A stretch of 64,000 bases of DNA from Cupriavidus taiwanensis LMG 19424 (GCF_000069785.1 NC_010530.1:180001-244000), one strand, 5' to 3'; numbered from the stretch's first letter, positions 19,412 to 27,476 are shown. Translations and numbers: made by a program. The notes: generated by a model from the letters alone, not told the origin.

Positions 19412-20122
19412 CTACAGCGATGCCGACAGGAACACCAGCGCGCGCCCGTGCGCCAGCGCGGCGCTGGGCTGGTGGTAGGAGCCGCGCGCCCAGCAGTTGA
19501 AGCCGTGGTCGGCCTGCGGGTAGACATGGATCTCGCTGCCGGGTTTGCCGGCCATGGCGTCGCGCACGGCCTGCACGGCGTCGGGCGGGATATGCGCGTC
19601 GAGCGCGCCGTAGTGGAACTGCACCGGCACGCGGATGTTCGCGGCTTCCTGCAGCTGGTTCTGGATGCCGCCGCCGTAGAAGGGCACGGCGGCATCGACC
19701 AGTCCGCGCGCCGCGCTCAGGTACGACAGCAGCCCGCCGAAGCAGTAGCCCACCGCGGCCACCTTGCCGGCACCGGTATGCTGGCGCAGCACCCGCACCG
19801 TGGCCCCGATATCGTCGAGCGCGGCCGCCACGTCCACGCCCTTGCGCAAGGCCATGGCGCGGGCCATGTCGTCGCCCTCGTAGCCCAGCTGCACGCGCGG
19901 TGCCTGGCGCCAGAACACGTCCGGCGCCAGCACCGCATAGCCGTCGGCAGCGTACTGGTCGGCCACCGCGCGGATATGCTCGTTCACGCCAAAGATCTCC
20001 TGCAGCAGCACGATGCCTGGCGCGCCGGGCTGCACGCCCGCCGGCGGCAGGCTCAAATAGGCATCGAAGCTGCCCGCGTCGGTGTCGACGCGGATCCACT
20101 GGCTGTCGGGAATGGCTGTCAT
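19412..20122 (-). CDS. Dienelactone hydrolase family protein
   Basis: A 236-residue alpha/beta hydrolase of the dienelactone hydrolase type. The catalytic triad C127 (VGYCFGG), D175 (GALDAHIP) and H206 (QADHGFNC) is present, with E42 (LLQEIFGVNEH), the glutamate that controls the cysteine in true DLH. Such enzymes open enol-lactones in chlorocatechol degradation, though many genomic copies have other ester substrates. Monocistronic. The start at 20122 gives the family N-terminus; the ORF continues upstream in frame without similarity. Confidence 0.87.
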   Translation of the reverse strand: MTAIPDSQWIRVDTDAGSFDAYLSLPPAGVQPGAPGIVLLQEIFGVNEHIRAVADQYAADGYAVLAPDVFWRQAPRVQLGYEGDDMARAMALRKGVDVAAALDDIGATVRVLRQHTGAGKVAAVGYCFGGLLSYLSAARGLVDAAVPFYGGGIQNQLQEAANIRVPVQFHYGALDAHIPPDAVQAVRDAMAGKPGSEIHVYPQADHGFNCWARGSYHQPSAALAHGRALVFLSASL

Positions 20123-20251
20123 GGGAAGGGGTTCTCCGGTAAAGACTGGCAAGCGAAACGGGCGGCGGCCGCGGTGCCATGCGGCCATGTCAGCCCGCCA
20201 GTGTGCCACCGCCCGCCGCTTCGTGCAGACGGGGGGCGCGTCGAACTGGCT

Positions 20252-20968
20252 TCAGTAGGGGCGCGACTGCCGGTAGCGCTTGTGCCAGTTGTCGGTATAG
20301 GCCTTGACCACCGCCGCGTCGCCGCGGATCAGCATGCCGTTCTCGGCGTTGCGCTCCTGCGCCGACTTGGTGAAGTTGAACGATCCGGTGAAGACCGCCT
20401 GGTCGTCGAACACCATCACCTTGTTATGGGCGATCGCGGGCTTGTTGTCGATCACCACCGGCACGCCGGCGTGCCTGAGGAAGGTGGCGCTGGTATAGCG
20501 CTCGCTCTGCTGGCTCTTGTCCAGGATCACGCGCACGTCGACGCCGCGCCGGTGCGCCTGTGCCACGGCCTCGGCAATCGGCGCGCTGGTGAACGAATAG
20601 GCCTGGATCAGCAGGCGCTGCCGCGTGCTGCGGATGGCATTGATCAGCAGCGCCTGGCAGCTCGCGCCATCCGGCACGAAGCACAGGGTGTAGCCGCTGC
20701 CATCGGCAAAGGGCTTGCTGGGCAGTGGCCTGGCATCGGGCGGCTGGGCCGGTTGCGCGGGCTTGCCGGCGCGCGACGGGAAGTGGTTGGCGATGGCTTC
20801 GTTGAAGGTCTCGCTGATGCTGTCGGCGATGGTCTCGGACACCTGGTCGAAGGTCGATGCCGAACGGGCATGCGCCAGCAGCGCGAAGGGGCTGAACGAA
20901 GTGAAGGCCGACACAGCGGCGGCCAGGCCCAGGCCCAGCACGGCCCGGCGAATGAAGCGATAAGTCAC
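20252..20968 (-). CDS. Secreted phospholipase D-like nuclease (single HKD motif)
   Basis: About 238 residues with an N-terminal export signal (RRAVLGLGLAAAVSAFTSFSPFALLAHA) and one PLD domain. The HKD motif is complete: H181, K183 and D188 in AHNKVMVFDDQAVFTGSFNFTKSAQERNAEN. A single-HKD protein of this size matches the Nuc/endonuclease-like PLD group, which works as a dimer and cuts DNA phosphodiesters, probably in the periplasm. The GTG at 20968 is chosen because it directly precedes the signal peptide; an ATG at 21055 would put 29 charged residues in front. Confidence 0.82.
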   Translation of the reverse strand: MTYRFIRRAVLGLGLAAAVSAFTSFSPFALLAHARSASTFDQVSETIADSISETFNEAIANHFPSRAGKPAQPAQPPDARPLPSKPFADGSGYTLCFVPDGASCQALLINAIRSTRQRLLIQAYSFTSAPIAEAVAQAHRRGVDVRVILDKSQQSERYTSATFLRHAGVPVVIDNKPAIAHNKVMVFDDQAVFTGSFNFTKSAQERNAENGMLIRGDAAVVKAYTDNWHKRYRQSRPY

Positions 20969-21189
20969 GGCGGATCTTGGCGTCGGTGAAGGACAGCGTG
21001 CGCGCGCCGCGCGCCGCACCTGTCCGGGGGCGGGAACGCAGCGTAGCAGCCGCATACGCCACTGGCAAAGCGGGATTGTGTAACAGGATCTGTGGCATGC
21101 ACGGCGTTCCGGCGGCGGCCTTGGGGCTATCCGCGGCCGGCGCCTATGATGGAGGCAACCCCTGCGGCGGCGGCCGCCAAGGAGAGGCC

Positions 21190-21396
21190 ATGACCAACCA
21201 CACCTACAAGCTGGTCGAGATCGTCGGCTCTTCGCCCGACGGCTGCGACCAGGCCATCCAGAGCGCCATCGCCAAGGCCGGCGAGACCATCAAGAACATC
21301 GACTGGTTCGAAGTGGTGGAAACGCGCGGCCATATCCAGAATGGCAAGATCGCGCACTACCAGGTCACGTTGAAGGTCGGTTTCCGCGTGACCTGA
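21190..21396 (+). CDS. Dodecin (flavin-binding dodecamer)
   Basis: A 68-residue protein with the dodecin signature YKLVEIVGSSPDGCDQAIQSAIAKAGETIKNIDWFEV. W39 and Q58 correspond to the residues that sandwich and hydrogen-bond the flavin. Dodecins form hollow dodecamers that store or buffer flavins (riboflavin, FMN) and protect against photo-oxidation. A strong AAGGAG lies 5-6 bases before the ATG. Confidence 0.93.
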   Translation: MTNHTYKLVEIVGSSPDGCDQAIQSAIAKAGETIKNIDWFEVVETRGHIQNGKIAHYQVTLKVGFRVT

Positions 21397-21490
21397 GTCC
21401 TCGCCGCGCCGCGCTGCGCCGCCGGCCAGGTTCTTGGAGTGTTTCGATATCGAGGCACCGGGGAAGCGTTCGGCATGCCCGAAGCCTGGT

Positions 21491-21528
21491 AAAAAAAATC
21501 CGGCCGGCGCTGAACTGCCGCCGGCCGG
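21491..21528 (-). terminator. Rho-independent terminator downstream of the TpsB gene
   Basis: A 10-bp stem, CCGGCCGGCG (21500-21509) with CGCCGGCCGG (21519-21528), is followed on the minus strand by an eight-base T-run (A-run at 21491-21498). It lies 27 bp after the stop of the TpsB gene and marks the end of that operon. Confidence 0.92.
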
Positions 21529-21554
21529 GCAGGGAACCTTCAGGAAACCAGGGC

Positions 21555-23222
21555 TCAGTCGAACTGGTAGGAGTAGGTCATATTGATGCGCGGCGAACGG
21601 CGGCTGGCGTTGGTCGGCTTGTCGCCGACGGGCTGCGCCACGGACAGGTCCAGCGTGTAGAAGCGCCGGTCCGAGAAGCGCGCGCCCAGGGCGACCGAGG
21701 ACAGGCTGCGGTGCGACAGCGACACGCTGTTCGAATACACGCGCGCCACGTCGGCGGACACATAGGGCTGGATCGTGCGCATATAGGTCAGGTCCGGCAG
21801 GAACAGCCGGCTGATTTCCGCCGACGCGCCCCATCCCTTGTCGCCCGCGACGTCGCCGGCGGGGTAGCCCAGGCCGAAGAAGCGTCCGCCAAAGCTGATC
21901 TGCTCGCCCGAAGCCAGCCGGTCGCCGCTGTACTGGCCGGCGGCGGCCACGGTCAGGCCAAAGCCCGCGGGCAGGTCCTTCGATTGCGACAGCAGCAGCC
22001 GCGTGCGCAAGAAGCTCAGGTCGTTGCTGTTGTTCTCGCGGCTCGCGCCGAGCGCGTCGAAGCTCTTGTACAGGCCCAGCGTGGCGTTGCGGCTGACGCC
22101 TTCGCCGCGTTGCACGTAAGTCAGTTCCGCGGTGGCCACGCGCACATTGGTGCCGAGCGTGACGCGGGTGCCGGTGGCGGTATGGGTATAGCGCTCGAAC
22201 TGGTCGGCGCCGTAGACGCCGCCGGTCAGCGTGAGCGTATGCGCGTTGGACAGCAGCAGCGGATAGCTCAGGGTGCCGCCGATGCGCTTGGTGTCGTTGA
22301 CATAGCGCGGGTTGAAGCCGATCGGCGCCAGCGTCGCGTTCTGCGGCACGCCGCGGTAGTGCGAGGCATTGAGCCGCGCGACCATGCCTTCGGTGCCGAT
22401 CGGCTGCGCATAGCTGGCGGCGTAGTACTCCTCGCTGTCCCGGCCCTTGGGGAACAGCGCCGACACCGAGATCTGCTCGCCCAGCGGCGTCAGGCTGTTG
22501 GTGGTGGCCGTGGCGATGGCGCGCAGGCCCGGCGACATGTATTCGATGCCGGTGCCGAAGGTGAAGGGCTTGCGCTTGACGTCGAGCACCATTTCGCAGG
22601 CGCCGTCAGTCGTGGTCGGCGGCTGCACCGTGGCCGCCACCTGCAGCCCGGGCTGCAGCGCCAGCGCGTTGACGTAGTGCTCGAAGCGGTCCTGGCGCAG
22701 CGGGCGGTCCTGCTGCAGCTTCTCGGCGATGGCGCGCAGGCGGCGCTCGGCCGGGCCCGCCTTGCCGGTCACGGTTACCTTGGCGACGTAGCCTTCCACC
22801 ACCGTGACAAGCACATCGCCGTTGGCAAAGTCCTGCGCCGGCACGAAGGCGAACGACAGCGGGTAGCCGCGCGCCTTGTACATCTGCGTCACCGCATTGG
22901 CGGCTTCCAGCAGCTGCGCCACCGTGATCTCGCGGTTGGCGAGCGGCTGGAACTGCGCCGCCACTTCCTCGAACGGCAGCGTCTTCGCGCCCTCGATGCG
23001 AAAGCGCCGCGGCGTCAGGCGCGCGTTGAGCAGGTCCTGCATGGCGGGCTGCGGCCGCTCGACCTGCACGGTCACGCGGCTGTCGGGCCGGGCCGGTGCA
23101 ATCTTGGGAAGCGTCTGGGTTGGATCGCCCTGGACCGGGCTGCGCGGATCGGCCTGGACCAGGCCGTGATGGAACGCGCCGACGCCGACCAGCAGCGCGG
23201 CAACGCGAAGACGTGCACGCAT
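21555..23222 (-). CDS. TpsB-type outer-membrane transporter (ShlB/FhaC/HecB family)
   Basis: A 555-residue two-partner-secretion transporter. A Sec signal peptide (1-24) is followed by a short linker, a POTRA domain starting near 76 (RRFRIEGAKTLPFEEVAAQF, then YKARGYPLSFAFVPAQDFANGDVLVTVVEGYVAKVTVTG), a second POTRA-like segment, and a C-terminal 16-strand barrel domain with FGGRFFGLGYPAGDVAGDKGWGASAEIS (the conserved barrel L6-loop region) and a terminal aromatic residue pattern (YSYQFD). TpsB proteins export one large partner protein across the outer membrane. No haemagglutinin-like TpsA gene is nearby; the upstream co-directional gene encodes a repetitive lipoprotein. The start at 23222 follows a CAGGGG Shine-Dalgarno. 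Confidence 0.88.
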   Translation of the reverse strand: MRARLRVAALLVGVGAFHHGLVQADPRSPVQGDPTQTLPKIAPARPDSRVTVQVERPQPAMQDLLNARLTPRRFRIEGAKTLPFEEVAAQFQPLANREITVAQLLEAANAVTQMYKARGYPLSFAFVPAQDFANGDVLVTVVEGYVAKVTVTGKAGPAERRLRAIAEKLQQDRPLRQDRFEHYVNALALQPGLQVAATVQPPTTTDGACEMVLDVKRKPFTFGTGIEYMSPGLRAIATATTNSLTPLGEQISVSALFPKGRDSEEYYAASYAQPIGTEGMVARLNASHYRGVPQNATLAPIGFNPRYVNDTKRIGGTLSYPLLLSNAHTLTLTGGVYGADQFERYTHTATGTRVTLGTNVRVATAELTYVQRGEGVSRNATLGLYKSFDALGASRENNSNDLSFLRTRLLLSQSKDLPAGFGLTVAAAGQYSGDRLASGEQISFGGRFFGLGYPAGDVAGDKGWGASAEISRLFLPDLTYMRTIQPYVSADVARVYSNSVSLSHRSLSSVALGARFSDRRFYTLDLSVAQPVGDKPTNASRRSPRINMTYSYQFD

Positions 23223-23359
23223 GGCAAAACCCCTGTAAGAAACACTGCGGCTATTGACGTCGCGTGCCACCGGCGTGGGGATTGCCGCTACCCCCGGGCG
23301 CCTGCTGGCCGATACTGCCGGTCCAGCGCGTGGCCGCTACGTTGAATCAGGTGAGCACC

Positions 23360-23399
23360 GCTGCCCGCGACCGCGTGATCACGCGATCGCCGGGGCAGC
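23360..23399. terminator. Strong hairpin between the repeat lipoprotein and TpsB genes
   Basis: GCTGCCC-GCGA-C-CGCGTGA pairs with TCACGCG-A-TCGC-CG-GGGCAGC (23360-23399). The centre CGCGTGATCACGCG (23372-23385) is a perfect 14-bp palindrome. It begins 13 bases after the lipoprotein stop. No T-run follows on the minus strand, so it may protect the 3' end, attenuate readthrough into tpsB, or be an operator. Confidence 0.6.
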
Positions 23400-23412
23400 G
23401 GCCAAGGCAGGA

Positions 23413-25032
23413 TTACTTCTGGCCGAGCGCGCCGGTCAGGCCGCCGAGCAAGCCGCCGACCAGGCCACCGACGGGGCCGGTGGTCGCGCCCTTGGTGCTG
23501 GTGCTGCCCGCGGTGGTCGCGCCGCCGGTCACGGCGGAGACGACATTGGTGACGGGGGCCAGTGGGCTGGTGGAGCCGGTGCCGGCGGTCGCGCCGCCAA
23601 CGCTGCCGACCGCACCGCCGACGACCCCCCCGACCACCCCATTCACCACGCCGCTCACCGCGCCGGTGACCGGGGCCAGCGGCGTGCTGGCCGTGGCGGA
23701 GGTCAGGCCGCCGGTGACGGTGCTGACGAGGCTGGTGACCGGCGCCAGCGGCGAACCGCCGGCTCCGCCCGTGGCGCTGCCAAGGCCGCCTGCCGCGCCA
23801 CTGACCAGCGACGTGACCGGAGCCAGCGGCGTGCTGGCGGTGGCGGCAGTCAGCCCTCCGGTGACGCTGCCGACCAGGCCGGTGACAGGCGCCAGCGGCG
23901 AACCCGTGCCGCCGGCGCCTGCACCCCCTGACAGCCCCCCGGCCAGCGTGGTAACCGGTGCCAGTACCGAACCGAGCGCGCCCAGCCCGCCGCCGCTGGC
24001 GGGGCCGTTCACCGCGCCACCGAGCGAGGCCACCGTGGTGCCGGTGGCGTTCACCACGCCGCCGACGCCCGCGACGCCTGGCGTATTGGTCTGTTGCAGC
24101 CTGGTGCCAGCCGTGGCCAGGGCGCCGCCCACGGTTGCGAGCAGGCTGCTGGTCGGGGCGCCCAGGCCGGTGGCCGCGCCCAATGTCTGCGTGGTGCTGG
24201 TCAGCTGCGAGGTGATCGGGACGATCAGCTTGCTGGAGGTGATGGTCACCTGCTCGACCGCACCGCTCGACAACACCGAAGTCAGCGTCCCGCCCGTGTT
24301 GCTCACGGTATTGCCCAGCGTGCCGACCACCGCGCCCAGCGGCGAAGTCAGCGGCGCCAGCGGGGCCAGCTGGCCAGTGCCCAGGCCGCTCACCGCCGTG
24401 CCGGCGCTGGTCACCGCCTTGCCCAGTTCGGTCACCACGTTGCCGGTGCTGGCAACGGTGGTGCCTACCGGGTTGGTCGAATTGGGCATGCTGCCCAGGC
24501 CGGATTGCAGGCCCGTGGCCAGCGCGCCGACGGCATCGCCGGTCGACGCCACCACGCCGCCCAGCCCGCTTTGGGTCTGGCCCGGCACCAGCGGCAGGTT
24601 GGCGTTGCCAAGCTGGTTGCCGAGATCGCTGACGGTGCTGCCCGTATTGCCCAGCACAGTGCCGGCGTTGTTGATCACGGTCGCGGTCGGGGTCAGCGCG
24701 GTGGGCGTCTCGCCACCGCCGGTATTGCCGCCGTTGCTGCCACCATTGCCGCCACCGGTGCCGCCGCTGCCCCCACCGGTGCCGCCTGTGCCCCCGGTAC
24801 CGCCACCGGCCAGGTCGGTGCCGCCACCAGTCCCGCCGGTGCCGCCACCCGTGCCGCCGGTGCCACCGTTGTTGCCGCCATTCGTGGCGCCATTCGTGCC
24901 GCCATTGGTACCGCCATTCGTGCCAGCGGTATCGCTGGTGCCCATCGACGTCGATCCGCTGCCGCTGGCGCAGCCGCCCAGGGCCAGCAGGGTTGCAAGG
25001 AGTGCCGTTACAGCGAGTTGTTGTTTGCGCAT
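23413..25032 (-). CDS. Long repetitive lipoprotein (collagen-like/low-complexity), candidate TpsB partner
   Basis: A 539-residue protein with a lipoprotein signal peptide (lipobox ALGG-C21, Ala at +2, so outer membrane). Residues about 30-100 are almost only Gly/Thr/Asn (GGTGGTGGG-type tripeptides, collagen-like in periodicity but poor in proline). A core of about 220 residues is collinear with the divergent paralogue (shared GNTV, NPVG.TV.STGNVV, APLAPLT, VIVPLTS-like segments). The C-terminus has about six PLAPVT-centred repeats with VTGGLTSATAST spacers and ends in a Gly-zipper-like stretch. The start at 25032 has AAGGAA upstream; another ATG lies at 25047. The biochemical role is unknown. 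Confidence 0.82.
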   Translation of the reverse strand: MRKQQLAVTALLATLLALGGCASGSGSTSMGTSDTAGTNGGTNGGTNGATNGGNNGGTGGTGGGTGGTGGGTDLAGGGTGGTGGTGGGSGGTGGGNGGSNGGNTGGGETPTALTPTATVINNAGTVLGNTGSTVSDLGNQLGNANLPLVPGQTQSGLGGVVASTGDAVGALATGLQSGLGSMPNSTNPVGTTVASTGNVVTELGKAVTSAGTAVSGLGTGQLAPLAPLTSPLGAVVGTLGNTVSNTGGTLTSVLSSGAVEQVTITSSKLIVPITSQLTSTTQTLGAATGLGAPTSSLLATVGGALATAGTRLQQTNTPGVAGVGGVVNATGTTVASLGGAVNGPASGGGLGALGSVLAPVTTLAGGLSGGAGAGGTGSPLAPVTGLVGSVTGGLTAATASTPLAPVTSLVSGAAGGLGSATGGAGGSPLAPVTSLVSTVTGGLTSATASTPLAPVTGAVSGVVNGVVGGVVGGAVGSVGGATAGTGSTSPLAPVTNVVSAVTGGATTAGSTSTKGATTGPVGGLVGGLLGGLTGALGQK

Positions 25033-25267
25033 GATCTGTTCCTTCATTCCCGTCGTTTCAATCGCTCGGCCGCGCAACGCGTTTGTCTGCTGCGTGCGGC
25101 GGTGACGGTGATGGCGCAATCGGTATGCCAGCCCTTTGGCGCGCTGGCGCACAGACCCCGCCGAAGTCGGGTATGGCACCCGCCAGGCCTTGCGGCATGC
25201 GGTTTGCGCGGTGTTCGTGGCAAGCGCCGCGAGACCGGGCGGCATGTGGGCGGGCAGCACGTGGCGC

Positions 25268-25284
25268 GTTACGCGTTACGTAAC
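25268..25284. promoter_or_regulatory. 17-bp operator copy 1, GTTACG-N5-CGTAAC
   Basis: GTTACGCGTTACGTAAC: 6-bp inverted half-sites with a 5-bp spacer; it also contains the 12-bp palindrome CGTTACGTAACG (25274-25285). It lies 235 bp upstream of the long lipoprotein gene (minus strand). The same half-sites and spacing recur in copy 2. Confidence 0.7.
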
Positions 25285-25388
25285 GTGTGTCGTGCGCGGG
25301 GAACAAAACAGCGCCGGCGAGGGCGCGCGCAACCTGCTTTCGCGCGCCCTCTGCGCTGCCGTTGGGTGTTCCCGCTCGTCCGGAACAC

Positions 25389-25405
25389 GTTACGTAGCAC
25401 GTAAC
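25389..25405. promoter_or_regulatory. 17-bp operator copy 2, GTTACG-N5-CGTAAC
   Basis: GTTACGTAGCACGTAAC: a 7-bp perfect inverted repeat with a 3-bp centre, sharing the GTTACG-N5-CGTAAC frame with copy 1. It lies 315 bp upstream of the short lipoprotein gene (plus strand). Centre-to-centre distance to copy 1 is 121 bp. Confidence 0.7.
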
Positions 25406-25720
25406 ACGTCCAGCCCCTGCCACGAGGCTGTGTACGCAGGCTTCGCTGCTACCCCGTTCCACCCTGCAAGCCGCGCCGCACAAGGCATGCAAGCGGCCCT
25501 CGGGTCTGTGCGCCGGTCCACCTTGCCGCGCTGGCACGCGCCTTGCCATTTGCTCTCCCGACGCGCCGACGATCTCGCGTGCCACCGTGCTGCCATGGCT
25601 GATGGGGATGGACGGCAGGTGGCACAAAGCGGGACACCGGGGGAGCACGTCGGCATTCCATGCGGTTCACAAGAACAGTCGGCCCGGCAGCGCCGTGGCC
25701 AACCAGACAGGAGAAGGACA

Positions 25721-26917
25721 ATGAAGACCAAGCATCCCGCACCGCTTTCCATGACCTCGCTGGCCGCGGCCGGCATGGCCGCCCTTGCCTTGCTGATGTC
25801 GGGCTGCTCGTCGAGCGGCGGCGGCAGCGGCGCCAATCCGCAGCCCAGCGGCGGCGGCGCCGATACGCCGGTCACGCCGCCGCCGCCGGCCGCCGCGCAG
25901 ACCACGCCGACCGGCAAGGTCACCGAAAGCGCGGGCAACACCGTGGTGTCGGCCGGCAATGCGGTCAGCGAGATCGGCAAATCGATCCAGGACGCGCCGC
26001 TGCCGCTGCTGCCCTCGGACGCACGCAAGGGCGCGGGCGGCGTGGTAGTCAACGCCGGCGAAGCGGTCGGCGCACTCGGCGCCGGCGTGCGCGACGGGCT
26101 CGGTCAGATGGGCTCGGTCGACAACCCGGTCGGCGTGACCGTGTCCAGCACCGGCAACGTCGTGCGCGAAGTGGGCGATGCCGTGGTCAGCGGCGGCGAG
26201 CTGGTGAAGGGCCTGGGCACCGAGAAGCTGGCGCCGCTGGCACCGCTGACCACGCCGGTGGGCGGCCTCGTCGCCAAGGTTGGTACGGCGGTGCAGGGCG
26301 GCGGCGACAAGCTGCAGACGGTGCTGTCCGACGGCGCGGTCGCGCAGGTCACCAACTCGCTCAGCAAGGTCATCGTGCCGCTGACCAGCAAGGTCACCGA
26401 CGGCACGCAGACGCTGGGCGCGACCACGCGCCTGGGCGCTCCCGTCGACGGTCTGCTCTACAAGGTCGGCAATACGGTGGCCACGGGCGGCAGCATGCTC
26501 AGCAATACGCAGGCCCCGGTGGTCTCACCGCTTGGCGGCGTGGTGACCGAGGCCGGCAAGACCGTTGCCGCGGTCGGCGTGCTGGTCAACGGCAACGGCC
26601 AGGCCGGCGGCAACCCGCTGGGCGGCTTGTTGAACAACCTGCCGCTGGCCGGCGCCGGCAACGGCCAGGGCGGCGATGGCGGCCACGGCGGCAATGCGCT
26701 CGGCGGGCTGCTTGGCAGCCTGCCGCTGGTCAAGCCCGGCAGCGGCGATGGCGGTGCCGGTGGCGGCGGTGCGTTGGGCCCGGTCGGTGCGCTGCTGGCG
26801 CCGGTCACGGGTCTGGTCGGCGGCATCAAGAGCGGTGTCGGCGGCAGCGCTGGCGGCGGCTCGGGCGGTGGCGACAGCAAGCCGCAACTGCCGATCCTGG
26901 GCGGACTGCTCCACTGA
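25721..26917 (+). CDS. Shorter paralogue of the repetitive lipoprotein
   Basis: A 398-residue lipoprotein: lipobox LMSG-C29 with Ser at +2 (outer membrane), a Ser/Gly/Pro linker (30-65), then the core shared with the 23413-25032 protein (ESAGNTVVSAGNAVSEIGK, NPVGVTVSSTGNVV, KLAPLAPLTTPVGGLV, SKVIVPLTSKV, TQTLGATTRLGAPV). The core has regular 11-15-residue periods of small and hydrophobic residues. The C-terminus (from about 295) is a Gly-rich region with GGLLGSLPLV and LLAPVTGLVGG repeats, ending LPILGGLLH. A strong AGGAGAAGGA precedes the ATG. Divergent from its paralogue; function unknown, probably a surface or periplasmic structural protein. Confidence 0.82.
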   Translation: MKTKHPAPLSMTSLAAAGMAALALLMSGCSSSGGGSGANPQPSGGGADTPVTPPPPAAAQTTPTGKVTESAGNTVVSAGNAVSEIGKSIQDAPLPLLPSDARKGAGGVVVNAGEAVGALGAGVRDGLGQMGSVDNPVGVTVSSTGNVVREVGDAVVSGGELVKGLGTEKLAPLAPLTTPVGGLVAKVGTAVQGGGDKLQTVLSDGAVAQVTNSLSKVIVPLTSKVTDGTQTLGATTRLGAPVDGLLYKVGNTVATGGSMLSNTQAPVVSPLGGVVTEAGKTVAAVGVLVNGNGQAGGNPLGGLLNNLPLAGAGNGQGGDGGHGGNALGGLLGSLPLVKPGSGDGGAGGGGALGPVGALLAPVTGLVGGIKSGVGGSAGGGSGGGDSKPQLPILGGLLH

Positions 26918-26948
26918 AATGTATCAACCCGCATAGGTGTTTTCACGG

Positions 26949-26990
26949 TGCGCTGTCGCTCATCACCCCGTCGCAGCGCATCTTTTTATT
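26949..26990 (+). terminator. Terminator after the short lipoprotein gene
   Basis: TGCGCTG (26949-26955) pairs with CAGCGCA (26974-26980), and TCTTTTTATT follows. It begins 31 bp after the stop codon. Confidence 0.65.
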
Positions 26991-27030
26991 CCGCCTGGCC
27001 ACGCGGCTGAAATGCCGGCATGGCCAGGCT

Positions 27031-27063
27031 GCGGGCCGGTTTGCGCCGGCCCGCCTGTTCTTT
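27031..27063 (+). terminator. Second terminator-like hairpin
   Basis: GCGGGCCGG (27031-27039), loop TTTGCG, CCGGCCCGC (27046-27054), then TGTTCTTT. It probably backs up the first terminator and insulates the pilus cluster. Confidence 0.65.
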
Positions 27064-27277
27064 AACAAGCTGCGAGCCGGCGCGTTTCAAACGCGTGCTT
27101 TAACCCCTTCGGGTCATTACTATCACCCGAGGGAGGGGTATGGTTGAGACATTTCATGTCTTATAAAAAAAGCGCAGCAAGCGTGAAAAGTCGATAAAAG
27201 AGCGGGCCACAGAGCACCGTGATAATCGAACGGGGGAAGCGTGATCGCGGCATCAGATCACTCGGGAGTGTCAAATC

Positions 27278-27454
27278 ATGAAACGACTCATTGCACGCTT
27301 TATTAAGGATGAGCGCGGGGCGACGGCTATTGAATATGGGTTGATCGTCGGACTCATTGCCCTTGGGCTTACTGTCGGCGCCGGCAAGCTTGGTGACGAA
27401 CTCAACCTGAGTTACGAACGACTATCGGTCAAAATTTCGGGCTGGTTTAAGTAA
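27278..27454 (+). CDS. flp: Flp-type major pilin
   Basis: A 58-residue prepilin. A short basic leader (MKRLIARFIKDERG) is followed by the Flp motif ATAIEYGLIVGLIALGL. The prepilin peptidase should cut between G14 and A15, leaving the essential glutamate at position 5 of the mature pilin. Flp pilins assemble the thin adhesive fibres of Tad systems. GGGAG lies nine bases before the ATG. It is first in the Tad cluster and 22 bp upstream of tadV; its codon use is more A/T-rich than its neighbours', which is often seen for highly expressed pilins. Confidence 0.93.
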   Translation: MKRLIARFIKDERGATAIEYGLIVGLIALGLTVGAGKLGDELNLSYERLSVKISGWFK

Positions 27455-27476
27455 CTGGTCGAAAGAGAAGACCGCC

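Larger units (their letters stand above)
25033..25720. other. 688-bp divergent intergenic region, two inverted homologous halves
   Basis: It separates the two paralogous lipoprotein genes. Reading outwards from a centre near 25337, both halves begin GCGCGCCCTC, then a GTTCCC segment, then a 22-base element ACGTTACGTA(A/G)C(G/A)CGTAAC(G/A)CG. The similarity then fades. This suggests that the gene and its upstream region were duplicated in inverted orientation. No convincing ORF is present; frames here are unlike any family. Confidence 0.75.
26918..27277 (+). other. 360-bp region before the flp pilin gene
   Basis: It holds the two terminator hairpins listed separately, the 15-bp inverted repeat CGCGTTT-C-AAACGCG (27081-27095), and a hairpin ACCCC-ttCGGGT (27103-27114) with ACCCG..GGGGT (27125-27139). 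From 27141 on it turns AT-rich, likely the flp promoter. No clear -24/-12 or -35/-10 pair stands out. Confidence 0.55.

Noticed and set aside
24693..24998. Gly/Thr tripeptide region considered as a CRISPR-like or tandem DNA repeat
   Set aside because: The repeats are codon-level, irregular in length and without spacers; they encode a low-complexity protein segment.
23264..25105. 613-residue Pro/Val-rich frame on the plus strand
   Set aside because: It is the antisense image of the Gly/Thr-rich lipoprotein gene; no signal peptide, no start context and no family pattern.
21555..26917. Contact-dependent inhibition (cdi) locus
   Set aside because: A TpsB is present but there is no large CdiA-like gene, toxin tip or small immunity gene next to it.
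27141..27156. Possible -24/-12 promoter before flp (TGGTTGAGACATTTCA)
   Set aside because: It lacks the conserved G of the -12 GC and most of the TGGCAC element; too weak to call although a sigma-54 activator is in the cluster.
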